Of a stretch of 26,952 nt of DNA, positions 1-8,269 are shown in pieces (position 1 is the first letter of the stretch; every line of letters begins with the position of its first letter). The translations under genes were made by a program, and so were the position numbers. The DNA comes from Pelagibacteraceae bacterium TMED124 (GTDB lineage Bacteria; Pseudomonadota; Alphaproteobacteria; Pelagibacterales; Pelagibacteraceae). Below the pieces are notes generated by a model. It made no database searches. It was not told where the DNA came from and worked only from the letters and a program-made list of their open reading frames with translations. The DNA is taken from positions 1 to 26,952 of the forward strand of contig NHFZ02000016.1 in NCBI GenBank assembly GCA_002171275.2, written 5' to 3'.

Positions 1-90
1 AAAAAAGATTCTCAGCATTTTATTTAAAATAATATCAATTAATTACATATATTATTACTAGATAATATAAGTATTAATTATTATTAAATT

Positions 91-522
91 ATGTTAAATA
101 AGTATATATATATTCAATTATTTATTTTTTTGCTGATGGCTTCTTGCTCTGACAGTAATTCTATAGATGGGGACTGGGTTTTATCTAAAGATACCATAAC
201 ATCCTCTCTCTCATCTTCTAATAACAGCGAAAGCTATAGAGAGAAAGAGCTTATTGAGAAACTTTCAACAAAAATCAATACTCATGTTGTATACTCTTTT
301 AAAAATGATGGTTCTTTAGATTTAACTTTAAACTCTGATGCTGATAGTGTTCGGTATGTTGGATCCTACATATGGAAAAAAAATAATGACATTATATCAA
401 TTTCAGATAAGTCTGGTAGCCTTCAAGCCTTTTCTTTTAATATAGTCAATGAAAGAATGACGTTAATTGCTCTCAAAGACTCAAGCAATAAAATTACTCT
501 AAATAGAGTTTCTTATAATTAA
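91..522 (+). CDS. Small predicted lipoprotein, lipocalin-like strand pattern
   Basis: Unrecognised protein of 143 residues. The N-terminus is a short hydrophobic signal peptide ending in a lipobox-like LMASC (Cys about residue 19), which suggests lipidation and export to the periplasmic or outer-membrane face. The mature part begins with a GDW motif, followed by a Ser/Asn-rich linker and short alternating strands (YSFKNDGSLDL, YVGSYIWKKNNDIISI). This pattern is seen in small lipocalin-like or META/DUF-type envelope lipoproteins; the fold is inference. Start: ATG at 91, with no clear Shine-Dalgarno sequence upstream. It is the only + strand gene in the left 24 kb. It is convergent with msrB, with 2 nt between the two stop codons. 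The function cannot be told from sequence. Confidence 0.75.
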   Translation: MLNKYIYIQLFIFLLMASCSDSNSIDGDWVLSKDTITSSLSSSNNSESYREKELIEKLSTKINTHVVYSFKNDGSLDLTLNSDADSVRYVGSYIWKKNNDIISISDKSGSLQAFSFNIVNERMTLIALKDSSNKITLNRVSYN

Positions 523-524
523 GT

Positions 525-1013
525 TTATTTAAAGAGCTTTAGATACTCTGAATACCCTAGCTCTTCCATTTTATCAACATGGATAAATTTTAATGATGCT
601 GAGTTTATGCAATATCTTAGTCCAGTCTGTTCTGAAGGACCATCTTCAAAAACATGACCTAAATGAGATTTGCTCTGCATAGTTTTAACTTCTGTTCTTT
701 TATAGCCAAGGTCATAGTCATCATGCGTTTCTATAGACTTTTTATCTATAGGTTGAAAAAACGATGGCCATCCTGTCCCAGATTCATATTTATGAATTGA
801 GCAAAAAAGAGGTTCTCCAGAAACAATATCAACGTATATACCAGGCTCTTTATTATCCCAATACTCATTGTTGAAAGGTGGCTCTGTACCACAATTTTGC
901 GTAACCTCATGCTGAAGAGGTGTTAGCTTTTTTATATTTTTATTATTCATTTTCCACCCTGTTGTTAAGATTATAAATAACGATATATAGAAAAAATTAT
1001 AAAATATTTTCAT
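525..1013 (-). CDS. msrB: Peptide-methionine (R)-S-oxide reductase MsrB, N-terminally anchored or secreted
   Basis: Reduces the R epimer of methionine sulfoxide in oxidised proteins. MsrB signatures are present in order: [21 protein letters not shown] and RYCINSASL. Numbering from the ATG, the Cys in RYCINSA (about residue 135) is the expected catalytic cysteine, and the Cys in LFCS (about 71) could resolve the disulfide. The two CxxC zinc-binding pairs of many MsrBs are absent, so this is the zinc-free type. A hydrophobic N-terminus (about residues 3-18) with no lipobox suggests a signal peptide or anchor and a periplasmic site of action. A TTG two codons upstream (1019) is possible, but ATG at 1013 is preferred. 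The start overlaps the end of the upstream membrane-protein gene by 17 nt, so the two are probably translationally coupled. Confidence 0.9.
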   Translation of the reverse strand: MKIFYNFFYISLFIILTTGWKMNNKNIKKLTPLQHEVTQNCGTEPPFNNEYWDNKEPGIYVDIVSGEPLFCSIHKYESGTGWPSFFQPIDKKSIETHDDYDLGYKRTEVKTMQSKSHLGHVFEDGPSEQTGLRYCINSASLKFIHVDKMEELGYSEYLKLFK

Positions 1014-1488
1014 AACCAATATAAGTTAAAAAATTTTGAAAAAATAAGGTAACTAAAACAACAATAAATGAGCTTATTATTAAGCCTAAAATTATTGCAA
1101 GTAGTGTTTTTCTCTTGCTAAATCCAAATAGATGACTTGCAAAGCAGCCTGTCCATGCACCTGTAAATGGAAATGGCATCCCTACAAATAAAATAATTCC
1201 ATAATATTTGTATTTATTTATAATTGCGCTTTTAGATCGTGTTCTATTATAAATAAAGTTTAAAAGTTTTTTGATAAAAGCATGCTTTACGGCCATCTTT
1301 TCAAAGCTTGAAATCATATATAGAATAGGTACGCATATTAGAAAGTTACCTATAATGCATATTATCACTGCATTTAGCCAATAAATATCATATTTAATTA
1401 TAGCTAAGGGCAAAGATAGCCTTAGCTCAGAAATAGGAGCCATTGATAGAAAAAAAGTAATAATATATTTATTATAATAAAACATCAT
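997..1488 (-). CDS. Putative small multi-drug export family membrane protein (COG2426-like)
   Basis: Integral membrane protein of about 163 residues with four or more hydrophobic segments. Family hallmarks are an N-terminal [16 protein letters not shown] segment (usually ISELRGSIP in relatives) and a central [10 protein letters not shown] motif, which match the Sm_multidrug_ex family. The name is historical; transport activity is poorly established for this family and no substrate can be inferred. A TTG at 1503 opens the frame, but ATG at 1488 is the more likely start because the ELR motif then sits at the usual distance from the N-terminus. It lies 74 bp downstream of galK and overlaps msrB at its 3' end. 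It may be a late gene of the sugar operon or have its own promoter in the gap. Confidence 0.8.
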   Translation of the reverse strand: MMFYYNKYIITFFLSMAPISELRLSLPLAIIKYDIYWLNAVIICIIGNFLICVPILYMISSFEKMAVKHAFIKKLLNFIYNRTRSKSAIINKYKYYGIILFVGMPFPFTGAWTGCFASHLFGFSKRKTLLAIILGLIISSFIVVLVTLFFQNFLTYIGYENIL

Positions 1489-1577
1489 TAAGCCTAAGAG
1501 CAAATATATAAATCTTAACTAATTTAGCACATAGTATCACCAATTTAATAAAAAAATAGTATTAAAATATTTAAAAA

Positions 1578-2741
1578 CTATATGAATTTAAGTCCGTCCG
1601 AGAAATCAATGTACTCTATTTCTGGCTGATAATTGAATTCTTTTTCAAAAGAATTTATGACGTTTGCTGAAAACTCTTCCTTGCTTTTTTTACAAATTAA
1701 GCATAGAAAGCATCCTCCAAACCCTCCCCCCATCATTCTTCCTCCGTAAAATCCATTTTGAATACTAGAAATACCCAATATGCTATCAAGTTCTTTACAG
1801 CTAACCTCATAGTTTTTAGATAGGCTTTTATGAGATTTCACAAGAATATCTCCGATTAATTTTAAGTCTCCAGAACTGATAGCTTTCTCCATTAATTTGA
1901 CTCGTTTGTTTTCACTTAAAATATGACGTAATCTTTTTTTAATAGTTTTATTATCTAGCAATGTCAAATCTATATCTTCTACGCTGTTCATAGCTATCTT
2001 AGTGTCTTTAGCGGCATTAATATGCTCTAAAGCTAAAATACATTCATTTACTCTTTCATTATATTTTGATTTAGTCAATTCTCTTTTTACCATGCTATTA
2101 ATTAGTAACCAAATACCATTTTTTATTTTAGACTCAATATACCTATGAGAAAGTTTAGAGAAGTCTATTAACATCGGAGAGCTCTTAATTGAATAAATTG
2201 AAGAATATTGATCGAGGTATCCACTTTTAACTTTCAAATAATCATTTTCAACTATGACTGACATTTTTAAAATATTACGATAATTTACATTTTCAGTAAA
2301 AAGTTTCATCATGCATCCCAAAATAGAAACTTCTAAAGCTGCTGAGCTAGACATTCCAAAGCCTATAGGTATATTACCTCTTATAAGTAAGTTGAATCCT
2401 TTTTTTAATCCATGTTCATCCTTGAAAGTCTTTATACATCCTGCTACATGGTTTTTCCAAGATTTTTTGTATTTAGATATATTTAATCTGTTTGTATTTA
2501 TTTCATCTTTAAAGTTAGACGATAACACTCTAATCTTATCGTCATCTCTTTTTGAAGCAATGGCACATATCCATCGATTTATTCCAATAGGTATAGACAT
2601 CCCCATATTGTAATCAGTATGCTCTCCTATTATGTTAACTCTTCCAGGAGCTACTGCTGTAACAATTTGCGATGTATTAAATGTCTCAATAAATTCTTTT
2701 TGAGATTTTGAGATTAAAGTATTTTTTGAGATTTCGCCCAA
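1578..2741 (-). CDS. galK: Galactokinase-type GHMP sugar kinase
   Basis: Phosphorylates galactose (or a related sugar) at C1 using ATP. The length of 387 residues is normal for GalK. All three GHMP motifs are present: PGRVNIIGEHTDYN at residues 32-45 (the galactokinase signature with sugar-contacting Glu and Asp), the ATP-binding GFGMSSSAALE near residue 130, and the C-terminal GGRMMGGGFGGC. LDQYSS supplies the expected catalytic Asp. Start is TTG at 2741, 28 nt inside the end of the nucleotidyltransferase gene; no in-frame ATG precedes the first motif. It is the last gene of the MFS-GH1-nucleotidyltransferase-kinase cassette. No galT, galE or galM lies in the window. N-acetylgalactosamine or another galactose-like sugar is an alternative substrate that motifs alone cannot exclude. 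Confidence 0.88.
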   Translation of the reverse strand: MGEISKNTLISKSQKEFIETFNTSQIVTAVAPGRVNIIGEHTDYNMGMSIPIGINRWICAIASKRDDDKIRVLSSNFKDEINTNRLNISKYKKSWKNHVAGCIKTFKDEHGLKKGFNLLIRGNIPIGFGMSSSAALEVSILGCMMKLFTENVNYRNILKMSVIVENDYLKVKSGYLDQYSSIYSIKSSPMLIDFSKLSHRYIESKIKNGIWLLINSMVKRELTKSKYNERVNECILALEHINAAKDTKIAMNSVEDIDLTLLDNKTIKKRLRHILSENKRVKLMEKAISSGDLKLIGDILVKSHKSLSKNYEVSCKELDSILGISSIQNGFYGGRMMGGGFGGCFLCLICKKSKEEFSANVINSFEKEFNYQPEIEYIDFSDGLKFI

Positions 2742-3442
2742 TAGACATCCTCTTTTGTGTTAAGCCCTACAAGCTTCCTCCAATCATTTACTACTATTGA
2801 GCCTATTTTTTTATTATCTGAGATTAGTTTATCTAAAATACATGTAAGATAAGTTTCTCTGTTTTTTTTATTCTTTCTTAATTTTGGTAAATACTTTATA
2901 AGTATTTCTGACTTAAATAAATAGTGTGAACAAAAAAGTTCGTTTACTAGTAATTCTTTTTTACTCGCATCAATTTCTTCAGTTATTTTTGTAATATTTC
3001 CTGCTTTATTTCGAATTACTCGCGCATATGGAAATTTTTTATTAAAAATAGATGTAAGAATCAAAGAGTCGCAATTTCCTTTTTTACATTCAGTAAGCAT
3101 TCTTTTTATTAAGATAGAGTCAATAAAAGGACTGTCACCTACAAACACATAGGTATAGTCATACATTTTTATTAAATCGTATGCTTGAATAACCGCATCT
3201 CCTGTACCTTTTGGTCTATCTTGATAGACAAAAACGCATTGTTTTTCATACATCTTAAAAAAGTCTTTATCTTTAGGATTTATAACAATACAGTTATCAA
3301 TTTTGTTCTTTATAAAGCCCTCTTGGATAAAAGATAGAATAGGTTTCCCATATATTTCTGTTAAGGGTTTTGGTTTACTGACATTCATCCTAGAGCCTCT
3401 ACCTGCAGCTAAAATTATAGATAAAGCTCTAATTGAATTCAT
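2714..3442 (-). CDS. GlmU-N-like sugar-phosphate nucleotidyltransferase
   Basis: Single-domain NTP transferase of about 242 residues. From the ATG at 3442, LAAGRGSRM (residues 11-19) followed by KPKPL is the nucleotide and pyrophosphate loop. PKGTGDAV and VFVGDSPFI match the GlmU N-domain GTGHA and GD(x)P motifs that bind UTP and Mg2+. VNELFCSHYLF and RETYLTCILDKL match the GlmU sugar-phosphate region (VNEINTGVY... and EYYLTDI). The GlmU acetyltransferase hexapeptide domain is absent. It probably joins UTP (or another NTP) to a sugar-1-phosphate; next to galK, galactose-1-phosphate is the obvious candidate, but that is inference. Both ends overlap neighbours (GH1 upstream, galK downstream), so it is tightly co-translated with them. 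The leading TTG at 3448 is less likely than the ATG. Confidence 0.82.
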   Translation of the reverse strand: MNSIRALSIILAAGRGSRMNVSKPKPLTEIYGKPILSFIQEGFIKNKIDNCIVINPKDKDFFKMYEKQCVFVYQDRPKGTGDAVIQAYDLIKMYDYTYVFVGDSPFIDSILIKRMLTECKKGNCDSLILTSIFNKKFPYARVIRNKAGNITKITEEIDASKKELLVNELFCSHYLFKSEILIKYLPKLRKNKKNRETYLTCILDKLISDNKKIGSIVVNDWRKLVGLNTKEDVYWAKSQKIL

Positions 3443-4817
3443 TAACAATATTCACAAATTTATGCGCCCCTTTTCTTAGCGTTCTTTTTTGTGTTTTAAA
3501 ATCAACTTCATATAGGCCAAATCTCATATCGTAACCCTCTGCCCACTCAAAATTATCCATGAGAGACCAGTAAAAATAACCTTTTACATCTGCTCCATCT
3601 TTTATAGCCTTACTCATTGCATAAATATAACGCTCTATAAAAAGTTCTCTTCTATCATCTTTTGAGTCAGCTATGCCATTTTCAGTTATAATTATAGGCA
3701 TTCCCATATCTTTGACTGTATAAATAGCTCTATATAGACCTTCAGGATATATAACATATGGCATGTCAGTCGTGATATCTTTTTTAAAAAATTTATTTTC
3801 AAAAAACTCATATTTATCAAATTTAAACTTTAAATGACTATGAGAATAGTAGTTTAAGCCTAAAAAGTCAGTATAAGGAGTATTTGGTGACCTATAGTTC
3901 ATTTTTATAAAAAAAGGGTAATTAACTTTTATTTTGCCATATTTTAAGTACGATAAAGATATATCATTATATATTTTATCTGTAATCCTGCAAACAATCC
4001 AATCAAGCAAATGCCATCTTCTGTATGGATCAAATTGCATTATATTTTTAACGATACCAATATCACAATCTTTTCCATTAGGAAGGCTTTTTATAGCCGC
4101 GTATACATTAGTGTGCGCAATTAACAAATTCTTTAGTACTTCAATTGTTAATTGAGGACTTTTTTTTCCAGGAGGAAAAACCCCTGCAAAATAACCCATA
4201 ACTGAATAAACTTCTGGCTCATTTATTGTGCACCATTTTTTAACTTTATTGCTATACTTTTTAAATACATGCTTAGAAAAGGATACAAAGTGTTCTATAT
4301 TTTTTTCTTTCTCAAACCCTCCTAAATCATCAAACCAAATAGGGTTTGTAAAATGATGTAGAGTTATTACAGGGGTTATATTTTTTTCCATTAATGAGTC
4401 GATAACATTTGAATAATGTTTAATAGCGCTGCTACTAAACTTACCTTTTTCTGGCTCAATTTTACTCCATTCCAAAGAAAATCTGTAATGAGATACTCCT
4501 AATTTTTCTAGTAATAGTATATCATTCTTGTAATTATTCCAATGATCGCATGCAATACCTGCTTTTTGGTTAGATTTTATTGCAGGTTTTCCATTTTGAT
4601 CTCTAGAATTTTCCCATTTATACCAATTATTATTATTACAGCTTCCTTCAACTTGATGGGAAGCAGTTGCCGTGCCCCATATAAATTTATTCGGTAAGCT
4701 TATTTTATTAGTATCTATATTTGTCCAATCCCATTTGAGTTCAGGGTAGGAATAATTCATATATATAATTGTTGCAAAATAAAGCACTAGTAGTAATATT
4801 ATTAATGATATTATCAT
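3429..4817 (-). CDS. GH1 family beta-glycosidase with N-terminal membrane anchor
   Basis: Retaining glycoside hydrolase family 1 enzyme of 462 residues. Seen in order: N-terminal FIWGTATASHQVEG, YRFSLEWSKI, the acid/base motif TINEPE (Glu about residue 198), LGLNYYS, the nucleophile motif ITENG (Glu about 379), and the substrate-site YWSLMDNFEWAEGY with FGLYEVDF. GH1 enzymes typically cleave beta-glucosides, beta-galactosides or beta-fucosides; specificity is not readable here. Unusually, about 20 hydrophobic residues (IISLIILLLVLYFATIIYM) precede the catalytic domain with no lipobox, suggesting an uncleaved membrane anchor. Which side it faces is unclear because few charges flank the segment. 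The ATG directly follows the MFS stop codon, and the end overlaps the nucleotidyltransferase gene. It likely generates the sugar used by the two downstream enzymes. Confidence 0.9.
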   Translation of the reverse strand: MIISLIILLLVLYFATIIYMNYSYPELKWDWTNIDTNKISLPNKFIWGTATASHQVEGSCNNNNWYKWENSRDQNGKPAIKSNQKAGIACDHWNNYKNDILLLEKLGVSHYRFSLEWSKIEPEKGKFSSSAIKHYSNVIDSLMEKNITPVITLHHFTNPIWFDDLGGFEKEKNIEHFVSFSKHVFKKYSNKVKKWCTINEPEVYSVMGYFAGVFPPGKKSPQLTIEVLKNLLIAHTNVYAAIKSLPNGKDCDIGIVKNIMQFDPYRRWHLLDWIVCRITDKIYNDISLSYLKYGKIKVNYPFFIKMNYRSPNTPYTDFLGLNYYSHSHLKFKFDKYEFFENKFFKKDITTDMPYVIYPEGLYRAIYTVKDMGMPIIITENGIADSKDDRRELFIERYIYAMSKAIKDGADVKGYFYWSLMDNFEWAEGYDMRFGLYEVDFKTQKRTLRKGAHKFVNIVNEFN

Positions 4818-6095
4818 CTATACCCCTATTTCATCTTTCTCGTATGTTCTACTAATAAGCAAAATAAATAACCCACAAATAAGCCATATTAAGTTTGCAA
4901 TATTAAAACCTAATTGCCTTCCAAAGCTCAATATAAAAATGCTAATAACAAAAGGACCAAATCCTCTACCTAGGTCATCTGCAAGATTGTATAATGCAAA
5001 AGCAGATCCTCTGCTTTTAGAATGATTGACATTCATTAATATAGCCTTCATATTAGGAGCAGTAATTGTTATAAAAAAACCTGAAAAAGCACCAAGGATA
5101 AGAGGATAGAACGTGTTTAAAGCTTCTGTATTCTCTGCAGGAGTTAAATTTATTAAAAACGCAGTTGGAATTACACCTATAAAGGTACATACTGCCGAAA
5201 AAATAGGCTGGTATAATGGCTTTATATTGTAAAGCTTATTTCCTACAAGCCCTCCTATAAAAGCGCCAGCTATAGCAGAAAGACCGATAACTGAAACAAC
5301 GATAGTTGCAATTTGGACAGAATAACCTATATCTTGAGATAAGTAATCATTAAGATAAACAAAAAATACTGCCCATGGCACAGTTCCTGCTATTCCTTGT
5401 AAAAATATCAGCACATTTGTTCTTTTTTTAAATATTTCTTTTAAAGAAAGAATGCTTATTTTTTTTGATTTTACATTGCCAGAATCAGATCGACCTCTTA
5501 AAGGCTCTGTCCCGAAAAGAAAATATAAGAACAAGATAATGAAATTAGGAATAGCTACAATTATAAATGATATTTTCCAGCCGTAAATTGGACCTGTTAT
5601 ACCAGCCAATAGCTGTCCTGCAGCAATACCCATACCAACAACTAGCCCTAAGTAGGCTGTAGCAGAAGACCTTTTTGTTGAAGGAAAGTAATCACCAATA
5701 AGTGAATAGGTTATAGGTATTATTGCACCAATACCTATACCCGTTAAAGCTCTAAGCCAAAACAACTGAGCATACGTTTCAACAAAGCCAGTTAAAAAGC
5801 ATGGAATTTCTCCTATTAAAACAGAACCAATAAGCAGTTTTTTCCTTGAAAAAGAATCTGTAAAATAACCAAAAAAAATAGTAATTATTCCACCTACTAA
5901 CCAGAAAACTAACGAAATTTCACCTCCAAGCTTTAAATCTCGGTCTAATTGATTGAAACCAAATTCGTTTGCAATTTGCGTTAGATTTGGCGCCATTAAA
6001 TTCTGATCTGCAAAGAGAAAGAAAGATAGCGCAAACAAAAGGGTTAAACTCATGATGTCTGAACTAGATAGTTTAGTTTTTATAATTTTATTCAT
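4818..6095 (-). CDS. Major facilitator superfamily transporter (Spinster-like)
   Basis: About 12 hydrophobic segments over 425 residues. Typical MFS features are the loop 2-3 motif GYFTDSFSRKKLL, an acidic/aromatic first helix (FFLFADQNLMAPNL), LRALTGIGIGAIIP in helix 4, and a charged central loop (about residues 195-225) between the two six-helix halves. The first helix and GDYFPSTKRSSATAY resemble Spinster-type or general organic-anion and sugar MFS carriers. Substrate is unknown; position as first gene of a glycosidase/sugar-kinase cassette suggests a sugar or small glycoside. Start is ATG at 6095, with the 147-bp upstream gap holding a possible promoter. The stop is adjacent to the GH1 start codon. 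Confidence 0.87.
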   Translation of the reverse strand: MNKIIKTKLSSSDIMSLTLLFALSFFLFADQNLMAPNLTQIANEFGFNQLDRDLKLGGEISLVFWLVGGIITIFFGYFTDSFSRKKLLIGSVLIGEIPCFLTGFVETYAQLFWLRALTGIGIGAIIPITYSLIGDYFPSTKRSSATAYLGLVVGMGIAAGQLLAGITGPIYGWKISFIIVAIPNFIILFLYFLFGTEPLRGRSDSGNVKSKKISILSLKEIFKKRTNVLIFLQGIAGTVPWAVFFVYLNDYLSQDIGYSVQIATIVVSVIGLSAIAGAFIGGLVGNKLYNIKPLYQPIFSAVCTFIGVIPTAFLINLTPAENTEALNTFYPLILGAFSGFFITITAPNMKAILMNVNHSKSRGSAFALYNLADDLGRGFGPFVISIFILSFGRQLGFNIANLIWLICGLFILLISRTYEKDEIGV

Positions 6096-6115
6096 AGTAA
6101 AAAAAGTTACATAAA

Positions 6116-6144
6116 TTAATACTTTTATACAGTACGCTAATCAA
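6116..6144 (-). promoter_or_regulatory. Possible sigma70-type promoter for the sugar cassette
   Basis: On the minus strand TTGATT (6139-6144) and TATTAA (6116-6121) are separated by 17 bp, placed just upstream of the MFS start. The -10 match is only partial in a very AT-rich region, so this is tentative. No clear terminator is visible elsewhere in the 6096-6242 gap. Confidence 0.3.
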
Positions 6145-6242
6145 GGTCTTTTAGTTTTGCCCTTTTTTCAAGTTTATTAACTAAATATTTTATGTTTAAC
6201 TTAAAATTATATTTATTAATAATATTATATCTAAAAGATCAA

Positions 6243-8138
6243 CTAGTGTACTTGATTTAAATCTGCTGTAATTAACCCATCACCAGTTAAATCAGATAAA
6301 GATATTATGTGATTTGAAATTAGAATAACATCGGATACATTCGCAACATAGTCTGAATTTATATCACCAACCATATTCGGAAATTTAGGACAATCACCCA
6401 TATCTGATAAGATATAGCCAGGATTTGATTCACAAGAAGAAGCCCTAACAACTAGATAATTGTCATCTGAAGGATGAATAGTGTTAGGCGATAGCATGAA
6501 TGCAATCTGATTATCAATCATATTCAAAGGTACCGAAATCGGAATAAAAATATCTTGAGAGCTATTAGCTTCAATTTCCACTTCTCCAGATATGTCAATC
6601 AAATTTTCACGATCTGAAACATTATAGGTATATGTGTACGCATCAAAACCTTCATTATGAATAGTATATTTAATGCTTGTTTCACCTGTAGGAAGCCAAA
6701 CCAATTTATTATTAAGTGTATCTTTTTTAAAATTTTCGATTGTAAGAGACGAGATTAATGGATATAAACCCTTTATTCTTTCTGCCCTATATGTACTGGT
6801 GTGATTTGAGTGGAATATAGGCTCCCAAATTATATTGTTTGCATTATTAACTTCTAATATAGCTGCGACATTACCAGAATTTATTAATGTATTGCCATTT
6901 GGCAATCTATCGCAATCTCCGAGCCTGTAGATATAAGAAGCACTAGGCAAAACATGTTCCCAAATTAAATTGTAGCTCAATTCAGAATTATCATTTGAAA
7001 TATTGAATTCTATACATCGTGACTCAAGAGGAGTCTTATTGTTTCCATTATCAAAAAGCATTAAATTGCCATTTTCGAGAAGGTTTACTGCATGCTGAGA
7101 TGATATTTGCATCTCATCACCAAATTTAACTTCTCCTGAAGGCATATCTTCTCCTATCATCCAAATAATATCACCTGAAGGATAACTAATTTTTGTAATT
7201 CTAGATAAATGTCTGGAAGATAAGTATATAGCACTTTCCTGATTATCATAAAATACAGCATTACAATGAGTCCAGTCAAATGTATCGCTAGGGTTCAAGA
7301 GAAAATCATTCGGGTCAAACCAATTAGGATCAAAATCTATCTTATTAAAATAATCGTTAGTACTCCATCTCCACACTTCGTTACCCAATGAATCAAATTC
7401 TACAATCTCATCATAAAGCCATCTAATTTCATATAGTCCATTCTGCTCAAAGGAAGTAGTCCAAGATCCTGCAGGTGCTGTATCTCTTACATTTGAATAT
7501 ATCAATCCAATAAAATTACCATTGCCCATTGAACGAAAATCATGATGAACATTTCCTAAGCTTGGGTCAGTATTATAGATTATTTCTCCATAAATGTCTA
7601 CAATCACTCCTCCATAATTGCTTCCATAACCGATTCCTAAAAAATCTCCATTATCAAGCTGTTCAGTAAATATAAAGTGTCTTGTAGGTGAATGGGCAGG
7701 CATAAACAAAACAGGATTTCCATACATGTCTATAACAACATCATCTACAAATGTGTAGCCAGAGGAATAATTTTCTTCATCAATATATATAACTTGAACA
7801 GGTAAGTCTCTATCAGTTGGAACACTGTATGTATTTATTAAAATTTGATCAATAAGTTCAGGTGACCTGTCAGAGTATAAAGATTCAAGACTAATTTGAT
7901 ACTTAGCACCCCAATCAAAGACATCTGATATGACAACAGCTAGGGATGAGTCTACAGATGTATGAATTAAATCACCCGATCTATCATGAATTTTTATTTT
8001 GTATGCTTTCGCATCTTGCTCTTGATTCCATTCGATTAAAACATCTGTATAATTTAACGTATCACCGTTAAAAGGATTAGTAATAAATGAAAAAGAAATC
8101 TGAGAAAATAATAATATTAAAAAAAAATTAGATATCAT
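6243..8138 (-). CDS. Secreted arylsulfotransferase-like protein with FnIII-like and dockerin-like ends
   Basis: Secreted protein of about 631 residues. A signal peptide (ATG at 8138; a TTG lies one codon before) is followed by an Fn3-like domain (about 20-105; NPFNGDTLNYTDVLIEW opening). Then comes a beta-propeller of the ASST/Arylsulfotran_2 type (about 115-450). The repeated blades read GDFLGIGYGSN, GNFIGLIYSN, LGNEVWRW, DWTHCNAVFY, SSRHLSRITKI, SQHAVNLLENGNLMLFDNG and LPNGNTLINSG. The conserved His in DWTHCN, SSRH and SQHA are candidates for the sulfate-accepting catalytic residue. A second beta-rich linker precedes the C-terminus, where GDINSDYVANVSDVILIS matches one calcium-binding dockerin repeat; the second repeat stops at LTGDGLITADLNQVH. 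Family members transfer sulfate between phenols, but many homologues lack tested activity. It lies about 50 nt after tRNA-Pro. Confidence 0.82.
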   Translation of the reverse strand: MISNFFLILLFSQISFSFITNPFNGDTLNYTDVLIEWNQEQDAKAYKIKIHDRSGDLIHTSVDSSLAVVISDVFDWGAKYQISLESLYSDRSPELIDQILINTYSVPTDRDLPVQVIYIDEENYSSGYTFVDDVVIDMYGNPVLFMPAHSPTRHFIFTEQLDNGDFLGIGYGSNYGGVIVDIYGEIIYNTDPSLGNVHHDFRSMGNGNFIGLIYSNVRDTAPAGSWTTSFEQNGLYEIRWLYDEIVEFDSLGNEVWRWSTNDYFNKIDFDPNWFDPNDFLLNPSDTFDWTHCNAVFYDNQESAIYLSSRHLSRITKISYPSGDIIWMIGEDMPSGEVKFGDEMQISSQHAVNLLENGNLMLFDNGNNKTPLESRCIEFNISNDNSELSYNLIWEHVLPSASYIYRLGDCDRLPNGNTLINSGNVAAILEVNNANNIIWEPIFHSNHTSTYRAERIKGLYPLISSLTIENFKKDTLNNKLVWLPTGETSIKYTIHNEGFDAYTYTYNVSDRENLIDISGEVEIEANSSQDIFIPISVPLNMIDNQIAFMLSPNTIHPSDDNYLVVRASSCESNPGYILSDMGDCPKFPNMVGDINSDYVANVSDVILISNHIISLSDLTGDGLITADLNQVH

Positions 8139-8189
8139 CAAAAAGGAGAGTTTAATTATAGAGATAAATAGTTAGCCTGAAGTATGATG

Positions 8190-8263
8190 TCGGAACGGTC
8201 AGATTTGAACTGACGACCCCCTGACCCCCAGTCAGGTGCGCTACCGGACTACGCCACGTCCCG
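8190..8263 (-). tRNA. tRNA-Pro (anticodon GGG)
   Basis: Complete cloverleaf on the minus strand. The acceptor CGGGACG pairs with CGTTCCG (one G-U). Anticodon stem CCTGA/TCAGG encloses loop CTGGGGG, with GGG at 34-36, reading CCC/CCU. T-arm is GTCAG-TTCAAAT-CTGAC. The discriminator is A, and CCA is not encoded. The 5' end is 6 nt from the merR stop codon, so it is probably processed from a merR-tRNA transcript. Confidence 0.95.
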
Positions 8264-8269
8264 AAGACT

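Noticed and set aside
2311..2613. 100-codon plus-strand frame inside galK
   Set aside because: Antisense shadow of a gene with clear GHMP motifs; no start signal or family resemblance.
6096..6242. Possible terminator after the ASST gene (ATCT-AAA-AGAT)
   Set aside because: A four-bp AT stem is too weak to support a terminator call.
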